From Longimicrobium sp. (GTDB taxonomy: Bacteria > Gemmatimonadota > Gemmatimonadetes > Longimicrobiales > Longimicrobiaceae): DNA of 23,392 nucleotides. Where the stretch lies: positions 1-23,392 of the forward strand of contig JAUJMI010000010.1 of NCBI GenBank assembly GCA_030446945.1, in the 5' to 3' direction. Both the position numbers and the translations under genes were made by a program. A model generated the notes under the pieces. The model searched no databases. It saw only the letters and a program-made list of their open reading frames with translations, and was not told where the DNA came from. This document shows positions 6,788 to 14,949 of the stretch, piece by piece (position 1 is the stretch's first letter; each line of letters starts with the position of its first letter).

Positions 6788-7930
6788 ATGAACCAGGCCG
6801 CACCCACCTTCGAGCAGTTCGCGGCATCCCGGCTCGTCAGCGACCGCAACCTGATCACGGCAGACTGGGTGGACACGCTGTCTGCGCAGCTCAGCGTCGA
6901 CCCGCGCCGCGTGCTTCCTCACCACGACCTGCTGGACCACATCCCCGTGGTCCTGGCCAGGGCGGCGGATTTCCTGCTCGTCCCCGATCCCGAGAAGCTC
7001 AGGGCCGAGCAGGTGGTGACCGACGAGATGCGGGACATCGCCCGGCTGCGGCGCGGGCAGGGGTTCGGCGTGCAGGAGATCATCCGCGAGTTCGACGAGC
7101 TGGCGCGGCTGCTGGACGCCGCGGCGCTCCGCTGGCTGGACGAATACCCCGGCGTTCCCGACCCGAAGTGCGTGGGACGAGTCTTCGGGCGGCTGAACCG
7201 AGTGCCGCTGCTCATGGGGCAGATCACCGTCGGTTCCGTCGAGGAGGAGCGCAACTCGCTCCTGCGGCAGCTCGCCCTCGCCGAGGAGGAGGAGCGCCTC
7301 CGCCTGTCGCGGGAGCTGCACGACCAGATGGGCCAGCTCGTCACGGCCCTGCTGCTCGGCCTGCGCACGCTGCAGCACGGGCCCACCTCCGCCGAGCAGT
7401 CCGCGACGATCGCGGAGCTGGAGAAGCTGGCGGACCGCATCGCGCGGGAGGTGCAGCAGCTCGCCCTCGACCTGCGCCCGCCGGCGCTGGACACGCTGGG
7501 GCTTCCGGCCGCGCTGGAGAACCTGCTGCACGAGTGGTCGGCGCGGAACGGCATCGAGACGGACCTGCAGAGCATCGGGATCACCGGAGAGCGGTTCCCC
7601 GCCGAGGTGGAGACCACGCTCTACCGCGTGGCGCAGGAGGGCCTCACCAACGTCCTGAAGCACGCCCGCGCGTCGCACGTGAGCCTGCTGATCGAGCGGC
7701 GGGGCGGCACCCTCTCCCTGATCCTGGAAGACAACGGCGACGGGTTCGAGCTCGAGGAGGTCCTCGTCGCCCCCGACAAGGCCCGGCGCCTGGGGCTGCG
7801 GGGGATGCGCGAGCGCGTCGCGCGGCTGGGCGGGAGCCTGGAGATCGAGTCGTCGCCCGGCGTGGGCACCTGCCTCTTCATCCGCGCCCCCGTCCCGGCC
7901 GGCGAGCTCGCGACGGGCGCGGCGCAGTGA
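6788..7930 (+). CDS. Sensor histidine kinase, RsbRD-HisKA_3-HATPase (NarL-system type)
   Basis: A 380-residue soluble kinase. Residues about 5-130 resemble the RsbRD/RsbR N-terminal sensor fold (LLDHIPVVLARAADFL, then IIREFDELARLLDAA). The HisKA_3 dimerisation box is EEERLRLSRELHDQMGQ with phosphorylated His178, followed by LDLRPPALDTLGLPAAL, a hallmark of NarX/DegS-type kinases. The ATPase domain has VAQEGLTNVLKHA and EDNGDGF, and LGLRGMRERVARLGG. No membrane segment is seen, so it senses from the cytoplasm. ATG 6788 is chosen because the RsbRD domain starts just after it; an upstream ATG at 6671 in the same frame would add 39 poorly conserved-looking residues. Its stop overlaps the start of the NarL-type regulator, a clear cognate pair. 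Confidence 0.88.
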   Translation: MNQAAPTFEQFAASRLVSDRNLITADWVDTLSAQLSVDPRRVLPHHDLLDHIPVVLARAADFLLVPDPEKLRAEQVVTDEMRDIARLRRGQGFGVQEIIREFDELARLLDAAALRWLDEYPGVPDPKCVGRVFGRLNRVPLLMGQITVGSVEEERNSLLRQLALAEEEERLRLSRELHDQMGQLVTALLLGLRTLQHGPTSAEQSATIAELEKLADRIAREVQQLALDLRPPALDTLGLPAALENLLHEWSARNGIETDLQSIGITGERFPAEVETTLYRVAQEGLTNVLKHARASHVSLLIERRGGTLSLILEDNGDGFELEEVLVAPDKARRLGLRGMRERVARLGGSLEIESSPGVGTCLFIRAPVPAGELATGAAQ

Positions 7931-8577
7931 GCTCGGTGCGCATCGTCCTGGCGGACGACCACGAGGTGGTGCGCGCCGGGATGAAGGCGATGCTGGAGGC
8001 GAGCCGCGGCATCGAGGTGGTGGGCGAGGCGCGCAACGGCGAGGAGGCGATCGCCCGCGCGCGGGAGCTGAAGCCGGACCTGGTGGTGATGGACCTCTCC
8101 ATGCCCGTGCTCGGCGGGGCCGAGGCCACCACCCGCCTCTCGCGCGAGCTGCCGGAGGTGAAGGTGCTGGTGCTGACCTCCTTCGACGACCGCGGCCACC
8201 TTACGCGGCTGCTGGACGCGGGGGCGGCGGGGTACGTGCTGAAGCGCGCCGCCGCGGACGAGCTGGTCCGCGCCATCCGCATGGTGGCCGAGGGAGGCAC
8301 CTACGTGGACCCGGGCCTCGCCGGAAACCTGCTGCGCAGCTCGCGCCGCGCGTCGGACTCGTTCGCCATCCCTTCCGCCTCGCTGAGCGAGCGCGAGGAG
8401 GCGGTGCTCCGGGCGATCGCCTGGGGGCAGAGCAACAAGGAGATCGCCGCCACCCTGGAGATCAGCACCAAGACGGTGGAGACCTACAAGGCGCGCATCA
8501 CCGAAAAGCTCGGCCTGCGCACGCGCACCGAGATGGTACGGTATGCGCTCAGCCGCGGGTGGCTCGCGGAGAGCTGA
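7927..8577 (+). CDS. NarL/FixJ-type response regulator
   Basis: A 216-residue regulator with an N-terminal receiver (IVLADDHEVVRAGM, phospho-acceptor Asp55 in LVVMDLSMPVLGG, LVLTSF, Lys in VLKRA) and a C-terminal LuxR-type helix-turn-helix from about residue 152 (LSEREEAVLRAIAWGQSNKE, then STKTVETYKARITEKLGLRT). The start is GTG 7927, overlapping the kinase stop as GTGA, which implies translational coupling and makes that kinase its partner. The TTGCGC dyads upstream of the kinase gene are candidate autoregulatory sites, untested. Confidence 0.94.
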   Translation: MSSVRIVLADDHEVVRAGMKAMLEASRGIEVVGEARNGEEAIARARELKPDLVVMDLSMPVLGGAEATTRLSRELPEVKVLVLTSFDDRGHLTRLLDAGAAGYVLKRAAADELVRAIRMVAEGGTYVDPGLAGNLLRSSRRASDSFAIPSASLSEREEAVLRAIAWGQSNKEIAATLEISTKTVETYKARITEKLGLRTRTEMVRYALSRGWLAES

Positions 8578-8757
8578 CCAGTTACAGGAATGCTGCGTGC
8601 ATTCTAAACGGCCGGTCTCACGCAGAGGCTTTGCACATACCTTTCTGCTGACTGGTACGATCCAAACGGCCGGCGCGCAGTTCCGATTCCCTGCGCGCAC
8701 GGCCTTTGCGCTCTAGCCGGGGGTTCGCCCGATCCGCGCTGGCCCCGGTGACATCCA

Positions 8758-11694
8758 GTGACGCAAGCGACCCCACCTTCTTCGACGCCCCCCGGTTTCC
8801 CGGCACGCCTCCGCGACGCGGAGCGGCTGGCCGTGCTGCGCGCCAGCGGGCTGTTGGACGAGGCGCGGGTGGAGCTGTTCGAGCGGCTGGCGCGCGCGGC
8901 GGCGCACGCGCTGCACGCCCGCGTCGCGCAGGTGAATCTCCTGACCGGCGACCGGCAGATCCCCAGCGCCTCGTTCGGGCCGGAGCCGTGGCCCTCGGGC
9001 GGGCCGGTGACGCTCGACTACTCTCTCTGCCAGCACGTGGTGGCGTCGGGCGAGGTGCTCGTGCTGGGCGACACCGCCGCGGACCCGCGGTCGGCGGAGA
9101 GCCTCGCCACACGCGAACAGGGGGTCGCCGCCTACGCGGCGGTGCCGCTCACCACCGGCGAGGGGCACACGCTCGGCACCCTGTGCGTGGTGGACTTCGA
9201 GGCGCGCGAATGGACCGCCGACGAGGTGGAGGTGCTGCGCGACCTGGCCGAGGTGGCCGTCGCGGACATCGAGAACCGCCTGCAGTCGGCCCTGCGGGCG
9301 CACGAGGCGCTGCGGGAGAGCGAGGCGCGCTACCGCACCCTAACCGAGGTGGACCCGGACGGCATGGTCGTCATGGACGACACGGGGATCATCGTCTCGG
9401 CGAACCCCGCCATGGAGCGGATCTTCGGCTACACGCACGAGGAGCTGGTGGGGGAACCACTCTCGGTGCTGGTGCCGGAGCGGTTCCGCGAGGCGCACAG
9501 CAAGGGGATCCAGCGCTATCTGGCCACCGGAAGGCGCAACATCCCGTGGACCGGCATCGAGCTCCCCGGCCTCACCAGGAGCGGGCGCGAGATCGCCACC
9601 GAGATCGCCTTCGGAGAGTACGTCCACGAGGGGAGGCACGTCTTCGCGGGGTTCATCCACGACATCTCGCGCAGGAAGCGCGAGGAGGCGCGGCGGCTGA
9701 CGGAGCACGCCGTCACCCGCATCCTCGCCGAGGCGGCGACGGTGGAAGAGGCGGCGCCGGGCATCCTGCGCACCATGGGCGAGATGCTGCGCTGGGACCT
9801 CGGCGCCCTCTGGAGGGTGGAGGCGGGGGTGCTGTGCTTCGTGACCGGCTGGCATGGGCCGGGGGTGGACGGCGAGGCGTTCGAGGCGGCCAGCCGCGCC
9901 GCCGGCATGGGCTTGGGCGAGGGGCTCCCCGGCCGCGTGTGTGAGCGCGGCGAGGCCGCGTGGATCCAGGAGCTGGCCGATGACCCCAACTTCCCCCGCG
10001 CCAGGATCGCCGCCGAGGCCGGGCTGCGCACCGGCTTCGCGTTCCCCGTGACCGGCGGCGGCCAGACGCTGGGCGTCATCGAGTTCTTTGCGCGCGAAGC
10101 GGAGATCCCCGACGATTCCATGCTCCGCACCATGGAGGCGATGGGGAGCGAGATCGGCCAGTTCATCGTGCGCAAGGAGGCCGAAGCCGCACGCGACCGC
10201 GCACTCGCAGACGCCGTCGAGGCGCAGGCCAGGGCGGAAGAGCAGGCGGTGGAGCTGGAGACGCAGACGGGCGAGCTCCAGAACCAGGCCGCCCAGCTCC
10301 AGGAGACGCAGGCGGAGCTGGAGATCGCCGTTTTCGAGCTGCAGCGCGCGAACGCCGAGCTGAGGCAGCGGACCGAAGAGGCCGAGCAGGCGACCGCGGA
10401 CGCGGAGGAGGCGAACCGCGCCAAGAGCCAGTTCCTGGCCAACATGAGCCACGAGCTGCGCACCCCCATCAACGCGGTCATGGGCTACACCGACCTGCTG
10501 GAGATGGGGATCGCGGGACCGCTGAACGAGCAGCAGCGCGCCCACCTGGAGCGCGTCAAATCGAGCAGCCAGCACCTGCTCTCGCTGGTCAACGAGATCC
10601 TGGACCTCGCCAAGGTGGAGTCCGGCCAGCTGCGCGTGGCGCGCGAGCGGTCGGCGCTCCGCGACGCGCTGGACGGGGCGCTGGGGCTCGTTCTGCCGCA
10701 GGCCGCAGGCGCCGGCGTCGCGGTGCGCGACGAGGTGGGCGCGGACGCCGACGCGGCGTATTGGGGCGACCACGAACGCGTGCAGCAGATCCTGACGAAC
10801 CTGCTCACCAACGCCATCAAGTTCACCCCGCGCGGCGGGAGCGTCCGGCTGGCCTGCGCCGTCACCGACCGGGCGGACCCGGGCGTGCAGGCGCGGGGCG
10901 CCGGCAACTGGCTGCGCGTGGACGTGGAGGACACCGGCGTCGGCATCGCGCCCGATCACCAGGAGGAGATCTTCCAGCCCTTCTTCCAGGTCGACGGCGG
11001 GTACACGCGGGAGAGCGGCGGCACGGGGCTGGGGCTCTCCATCAGCCGCCGCCTGGCGCGCCTGATGGGGGGCGAGGTCACCCTGCAGAGCCGCCCCGGC
11101 AAGGGCTCCTGCTTCACGCTCTGGCTCCCCACCGACTCGGAACAGGCCGCCGAGGAGGAGCGGCTGCGCGCCGGGCAGGCCGCTCCCCAACCCGTTCCGC
11201 GGCTCGCTGAGGTGGGCCGCCTGCTGGTGCGCTCCGCGGAGGAGATCGTGGAGGAGTGGGGCAACCGGCTCTGCGCCGAGACCACCGTGCCCGCGGCGCG
11301 CGACCTCGACCGCGCCCAGCTGGAGGACCACGTGGCCACCGCGCTGGTGGAGATCGGGCTGGCGCTGCTCGCGCTGGGCGAGGGCGGCGGCGAGCCCGCC
11401 CTGATGCGCGACGGTACGGACATCCAGCGCGTCGTCTTCGACCGCCACGGGCGCCAGCGTTCGAGGCTGGGCTGGTCGCGGGCCGCCCTGCACCGCGAGT
11501 TCCAGCTTCTGCGCGACCTGGTGGAGCCCACGCTGCGCGAGGGCCTTCCGCCGCACGGCGAGGGCACGGTGGACGAAACGATGACGGTCCTGCGCCAGCT
11601 CCTGGAGCAGGCGGAGCGGATCAGCCTGGACGGCTGGCAGAAGGCGGAGCACCTCGTGCTGAGCGGCATCAAGGAGACGCGCAGACGCGCGTGA
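8758..11694 (+). CDS. Multidomain sensor histidine kinase GAF-PAS-GAF-HisKA-HATPase with C-terminal RsbRD-like domain
   Basis: A 978-residue cytoplasmic kinase. Order: GAF (about 22-185; SLCQHVVASGEVLVLGDTAA), PAS (190-305; NPAMERIFGYTHEELVGEPL), GAF (317-478), a Glu/Gln-rich coiled coil (480-555), HisKA with NMSHELRTPINAVMGY (His565), HATPase with NLLTNAIKF, EDTGVGI (about 724) and GGTGLGLSISRRLARLMGG. After residue 819 comes about 150 residues that resemble an RsbRD sensor domain (LLVRSAEEIVEEW, LEDHVATALVEIG, RHGRQRSRLGWS, LHREFQLLRDLVEPTL), an unusual place after the ATPase. There is no receiver domain, so it needs a separate one; the receivers at 5139 and 5531 are candidates. The GTG start at 8758 lacks a strong ribosome binding site. 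The 180 bases upstream hold two AAACGGCCGG direct repeats (8606, 8664). Confidence 0.9.
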   Translation: MTQATPPSSTPPGFPARLRDAERLAVLRASGLLDEARVELFERLARAAAHALHARVAQVNLLTGDRQIPSASFGPEPWPSGGPVTLDYSLCQHVVASGEVLVLGDTAADPRSAESLATREQGVAAYAAVPLTTGEGHTLGTLCVVDFEAREWTADEVEVLRDLAEVAVADIENRLQSALRAHEALRESEARYRTLTEVDPDGMVVMDDTGIIVSANPAMERIFGYTHEELVGEPLSVLVPERFREAHSKGIQRYLATGRRNIPWTGIELPGLTRSGREIATEIAFGEYVHEGRHVFAGFIHDISRRKREEARRLTEHAVTRILAEAATVEEAAPGILRTMGEMLRWDLGALWRVEAGVLCFVTGWHGPGVDGEAFEAASRAAGMGLGEGLPGRVCERGEAAWIQELADDPNFPRARIAAEAGLRTGFAFPVTGGGQTLGVIEFFAREAEIPDDSMLRTMEAMGSEIGQFIVRKEAEAARDRALADAVEAQARAEEQAVELETQTGELQNQAAQLQETQAELEIAVFELQRANAELRQRTEEAEQATADAEEANRAKSQFLANMSHELRTPINAVMGYTDLLEMGIAGPLNEQQRAHLERVKSSSQHLLSLVNEILDLAKVESGQLRVARERSALRDALDGALGLVLPQAAGAGVAVRDEVGADADAAYWGDHERVQQILTNLLTNAIKFTPRGGSVRLACAVTDRADPGVQARGAGNWLRVDVEDTGVGIAPDHQEEIFQPFFQVDGGYTRESGGTGLGLSISRRLARLMGGEVTLQSRPGKGSCFTLWLPTDSEQAAEEERLRAGQAAPQPVPRLAEVGRLLVRSAEEIVEEWGNRLCAETTVPAARDLDRAQLEDHVATALVEIGLALLALGEGGGEPALMRDGTDIQRVVFDRHGRQRSRLGWSRAALHREFQLLRDLVEPTLREGLPPHGEGTVDETMTVLRQLLEQAERISLDGWQKAEHLVLSGIKETRRRA

Positions 11695-11724
11695 GGGGGC
11701 GAATGGCCCGCGCGCAACACACAT

Positions 11725-11935
11725 CTCGTAGGGGCGCGATTCATCGCGCCCGCCCTTCGCCCCGCCTCGACACCCGCCCTACGCACCAATCTCGTAGGGG
11801 CAGACCTGCATGTCATACGCAGGTCTGCCCGCCCTTTCCCCAGTCTCGACACCCGCCTCGCGCACCAATCCCGTACGGGCCGCCCCGCGTGGCTGCCCGT
11901 GCCTTCCCCCGCAACGAACGGGTGCGCGCCCGCGA
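11725..11935. repeat. Array of three palindromic repeats with a shared framework and variable hairpin tips
   Basis: Units start at 11725, 11791 and 11870. Each begins with a (C)TCGTAGGGGC-like box (CCCGTACGGGC in the third), then a hairpin, then GCCCGCCCTT and, in the first two, CTCGACACCCGCC and GCGCACCAAT-like ends. The framework is shared while the hairpins differ: GGGCGCGAT/ATCGCGCCC (11732-11751), GGGCAGACCTGC/GCAGGTCTGCCC with a 9-base loop (11798-11830), and an imperfect GGGC-GCC/GGC-GCCC (11877-11897). The array fills the gap after the large kinase gene, before the convergent hydrolase gene. The first hairpin is the same as in the pair at 1445-1545. Confidence 0.8.
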
Positions 11936-11987
11936 CGACGCCGACACACCCCTCTCCGCGTCTCCGCGCCTCCGCGTGAGACTGCCG

Positions 11988-12914
11988 TTACGGGCCTTCC
12001 GGCCGCAACCACTTCCGCAAAAACGCCAGGGTGGTGCAGGTGGAGACGCGGAAAGTGGGGCTGGTGCCGAACTCGTCGATGCTGTGGCCGATCCCGGGAA
12101 GCTCGATCAGGGTCACGGGGACGCCCGCGGCGCGGAGGGTGTCGCGCATGGAGCGGGACTGCCGCAGCGGGACGACACCGTCCGAGGTGCCGTGGACCAG
12201 GAGGAAGGGGGGCGTGCCGGCCTTCACGTGCACCGCCGGCGAGGCCAGGAGCGCGCGCTCCATCGCGGCCTCGGGAGGCGCGCCCAGGAAGTTCTCCACC
12301 ATCCCGCGCTGGCTGGGGTCCAGCGCCCCCGCCGTGCGGATGTCCTGCGGCCCCGCGAGCGCCACCACCGCGCTCACCGCCGGCGAGACGTCGCGGAGAG
12401 GGCACGCACCATCCAGCCCCTGCACCCCCGCCGCGGTGCCCAGCATCGCGGCCAGGTGCGCCCCGGCCGAGTGTCCCAGCGCCCCGACGCGCTCCGGATC
12501 GATGCGGTACGTGGCGGCGTTGGAGCGGAGGAAGCGGACCGCGCAGCGCACATCCTCCACCGCCGCGGGAAAGACGTTGCGGGGCGCCCTCGCCAGCCGG
12601 TAGTTGATCGATGCGGCCGCGTACCCCTGCCCGGCGAGGAGGCGCATGGCGTAGTGGTAGGCACTCTTGTCGCCGCCGCTCCACCCGCCGCCGTGGATCA
12701 GCACCACCAGCGGGTACGGCCCCTCGCCCGCCGGCCAGGCGACGTCCATGCGCTGCGGCTGGGCATCCATTGCCGCGTAGGTGACGTCACGCGCCGTGCG
12801 GATCTCCGCGGCGGCTGGCGCGGGAACGCTGCAGTCGCGCGTCACCGCCACCGACTCGCCGCCGGCGCTACTGGAGGGCGCGGGCACCGGTGCTCCCGAG
12901 CAGGCGGCGGCCAT
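11988..12914 (-). CDS. Alpha/beta hydrolase (BD-FAE-like esterase), probable lipoprotein with an unclear start
   Basis: A serine hydrolase of about 308 residues: HGGGW oxyanion motif (VVLIHGGGWSGGDKS), nucleophile elbow GHSAGAHL, catalytic Asp in VHGTSDGVVP and His in PGIGHS. The carboxylester substrate is unknown. The listed ATG (12912-12914) gives MAAACSG, too short a leader, but the same frame reads LRKRCALALTMAAACSG just before it, a clear lipoprotein signal with Cys at the lipobox. That stretch has no ATG, GTG or TTG before a stop; it would need a CTG start at 12942-12944 or correction of a one-base frameshift against the ATG at 12955-12953. The protein probably sits at the cell envelope. 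It is flanked by hairpins and repeats and seems to be transcribed alone. Confidence 0.85.
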   Translation of the reverse strand: MAAACSGAPVPAPSSSAGGESVAVTRDCSVPAPAAAEIRTARDVTYAAMDAQPQRMDVAWPAGEGPYPLVVLIHGGGWSGGDKSAYHYAMRLLAGQGYAAASINYRLARAPRNVFPAAVEDVRCAVRFLRSNAATYRIDPERVGALGHSAGAHLAAMLGTAAGVQGLDGACPLRDVSPAVSAVVALAGPQDIRTAGALDPSQRGMVENFLGAPPEAAMERALLASPAVHVKAGTPPFLLVHGTSDGVVPLRQSRSMRDTLRAAGVPVTLIELPGIGHSIDEFGTSPTFRVSTCTTLAFLRKWLRPEGP

Positions 12915-12987
12915 GGTCAGGGCCAGAGCGCATCTCTTTCTCAGAACGCCTCATTCGGTTCGCATGGTGGTGGGCGGAGACACGACA

Positions 12988-13015
12988 CGGCCGGAGCACC
13001 GAGTGTGCCCGGCCG
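12988..13015 (-). terminator. Hairpin between chrA and the hydrolase gene
   Basis: CGGCCGG pairs with CCGGCCG, and inside GCAC pairs with GTGC around a CGAGT loop, with one bulged A. It lies about 75 bases after the chrA stop on the minus strand. No T-run follows, so termination is plausible but not certain. Confidence 0.45.
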
Positions 13016-13088
13016 GGATTGCCGCGTTGCATCCGCGCCTCCGTGTCTCTGCACCGCCGCCCTCGCGTCTCCGAGAGTGCGCCGCGGC

Positions 13089-14258
13089 TCACATCCCGTC
13101 CCACACCATCGTCCGCGCCAGACCCACCGCGGCCCCGCCCAGCACCAGCCACGCGGAGTTGACCCTGTAGCGGATCAGGAGCCCCGCGCTGGCCAGCGCC
13201 AGCGCGATGGTCAGCGGGTCCACGAGGGCAGTGCGCGCAAGCTGGATCGTGACCACCGCCATCAGCGCCAGCGACGCGACGTTGACCCCGTCCAGCGCCG
13301 CCCCGGCCGTCTGTGAGGAGCGGATGCGCCGCACCAGCGGCCCGCTCGCCGCCACGAAGATGAACGCCGGGAGGAAGATGGCGATCGTCGCCACCGCCGC
13401 GCCGGGTACGCCGCCCAGGATGTACCCGATGAAGGTGGCCGTCGTGAAGACCGGTCCGGGCGTGACCTGTCCGATGGCGACGGCGTCGAGAAGCTGGCGC
13501 TCCGTCAGCCATCCGAGCCGCTCCACGAGATCGGCGCGCAGGAAGGCGACGAGCACGTATCCGCTCCCGAACAGCACCGCCCCGATCTTCAGGAACACCC
13601 CAAAGATCGCCGCGAGCGACGCCGGAGCCACGCTCGCCCCCGCCGCCGCACCGGCCGGCCACACGAGCGCGATCCCCGCCGCGCTCACCCCACCCGACGC
13701 CGCTCGCTGCCCGGCCGCGCACGCGAGAGCCGCCATCGCCAGGACGAGCAGCTCGTTCACGCCGAAGGCGAACAGGAGCGCGGCCCCGGCCCCCACGATC
13801 CACAGTGCACGGCTCTTGAGCGCCGTACGCCCGAGCCCCGCGACCGCCTGCAGGATGACCGCGATGACCACGGGCTTGATGCCGTACAGGAGCCCGGCCG
13901 CCTGCGGCAGCGTCCCGAAGCGCACGTACGCCCACGCCAGCACGCCGACGATAATCGCCGCCGGAACGATGAAGGCTGCCCCCGCCACGGCAAGGCCGGC
14001 CCAGCCGCGGCGCTCGAGGCCCACGTGCATCGCCAGCTCGGTGGAGTTGGGCCCGGGGATCAGGTTGGTGGCGCCGAGGTAGTCGAGGAAGTCCTCTCGC
14101 GTGAGCCACCCGCGTCGCCGCACCACCTCGTCCTCCATCATCGCCACGTGCGCCGCCGGCCCGCCGAACGCCGTCGTGCCGAGCTTCACGAAGAGCAGGG
14201 CGAGCGCGCCGAGCGACGTCTCGCCCTGGTCCGCGGGCCGGACCGCCGGCCGCGACAC
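13089..14258 (-). CDS. chrA: Chromate efflux transporter ChrA (long, two-half form)
   Basis: A CHR-family membrane protein that in known cases exports chromate. The 389 residues show two homologous halves: FGGPAAHVAMMEDEVVRRRG with FLDYLGATNLIPGPNSTELA in the first, and GSGYVLVAFLRADLVERLGW with GQVTPGPVFTTATFIGYILG in the second, plus about ten hydrophobic segments, the usual length for the long form. The start is not certain: GTG 14256-14258 lies just before the conserved region, but it has no strong ribosome binding site and lies 5 bases after the stop of the NTF2-like gene, so translation may be coupled. Substrate specificity cannot be read from sequence alone; sulfate or another oxyanion is possible. 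Confidence 0.9.
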   Translation of the reverse strand: MSRPAVRPADQGETSLGALALLFVKLGTTAFGGPAAHVAMMEDEVVRRRGWLTREDFLDYLGATNLIPGPNSTELAMHVGLERRGWAGLAVAGAAFIVPAAIIVGVLAWAYVRFGTLPQAAGLLYGIKPVVIAVILQAVAGLGRTALKSRALWIVGAGAALLFAFGVNELLVLAMAALACAAGQRAASGGVSAAGIALVWPAGAAAGASVAPASLAAIFGVFLKIGAVLFGSGYVLVAFLRADLVERLGWLTERQLLDAVAIGQVTPGPVFTTATFIGYILGGVPGAAVATIAIFLPAFIFVAASGPLVRRIRSSQTAGAALDGVNVASLALMAVVTIQLARTALVDPLTIALALASAGLLIRYRVNSAWLVLGGAAVGLARTMVWDGM

Positions 14259-14263
14259 GCGCG

Positions 14264-14731
14264 CTACGACGGGCGGCGGGTGCGTGAGGACCAGTGGATC
14301 GCCGAGATCCTCCACCCGCGCGGCGTGCGCGTGAGCACCATCAGCTCGGCGCCCGCGGAGTTGATCGCCCGCTCGCGGAACTGGCCCTCGGTGACGCTCG
14401 TCGACGTGGCCCATGCCACGTCGCCCTTTACCCGCACGCGCATCGGCCCGCGCTGCCTGCGGATGGCCCGCGCGAACTCGATGTCGCCGCCCAGGTGGTG
14501 AGCGCGGTACTCGGCCCGCGTCTCCACCCCGCCCGCCTCCAGGATGATTGCGTCGGGGGCGAGGAGCGCGAGGGCTCCCGTGCTGTCGCCCGCCGCCAGC
14601 GCCCCGTGGAAACGCTCCACCACGGCCGCCACGGCGGCGGAGTCGCGCGTGCGAGCCTGTGCGGCGAGCGGCGTCGCCAGCGTGGCGGCCAGTGCCGCGA
14701 ACAATATGGTTCGGGAGAGAAGACGGATCAT
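14264..14731 (-). CDS. Exported NTF2-like protein (SnoaL/DUF4440 type)
   Basis: A 155-residue protein with a signal peptide (MIRLLSRTILFAALAATLAT, cleavage after PLAAQA) and one NTF2-like alpha/beta cone domain: VVERFHGALAAGDSTGALAL, LLAPDAIILEAGG, then strand-rich MRVRVKGDVAWATSTSV and WRISAIHWSS. Such domains bind small ligands or serve as enzymes; the function here is unknown. ATG 14729-14731 is preceded by AGGA about 8 bases away. It is followed after 5 bases by chrA, so the two probably form an operon. Confidence 0.82.
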   Translation of the reverse strand: MIRLLSRTILFAALAATLATPLAAQARTRDSAAVAAVVERFHGALAAGDSTGALALLAPDAIILEAGGVETRAEYRAHHLGGDIEFARAIRRQRGPMRVRVKGDVAWATSTSVTEGQFRERAINSAGAELMVLTRTPRGWRISAIHWSSRTRRPS

Positions 14732-14853
14732 GCGGAGTCCTGTGCTGTGGTGGTGGTCAGGGTCGGGAGCTTGGGGCTTGGATCTGTGGAGATGTGCCGA
14801 GTGAGCTCGTGGCAACAACAGCACAAAGCCCGCCTGTGCGGACTCCGGGTCCC

Positions 14854-14897
14854 ATGCCGCGGTTCTCGAGCCGGCTTCAGCCGCCTTCCCGTGGTTT
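14854..14897 (-). repeat. Interspersed repeat, copy 1 (GCCGGCTTCAGCCGCC family)
   Basis: About 44 bases nearly identical to 20064-20106: ATGCCGCGG, then a CGAG-centred dyad, then GAGCCGGCTTCAGCCGCCTT and GTGGTT. It contains the hairpin GGCTGAAGCC (minus strand). It lies within 100 bases after the stop of the copC-copD gene in the same orientation, relative to the gene, as copy 2 after the M56 gene. Confidence 0.75.
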
Positions 14898-14949
14898 CAC
14901 CCGGGGGCGTCAGGTTCCCGCCAGCCGGCATCCTCCCGCACCCGCCGCA

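Noticed and set aside
9340..11724. A 794-codon open frame on the minus strand
   Set aside because: It is the antisense shadow of the GAF-PAS-GAF histidine kinase; the product shows no domain.
11725..11935. CRISPR array
   Set aside because: The units are 66-79 bases with conserved flanks and variable palindromes, not short constant repeats with unique spacers, and no cas gene is near.
11256..13316. A 686-codon open frame on the plus strand
   Set aside because: It crosses the end of the kinase gene, the repeat array and the antisense of the hydrolase and chrA, with no recognisable protein.
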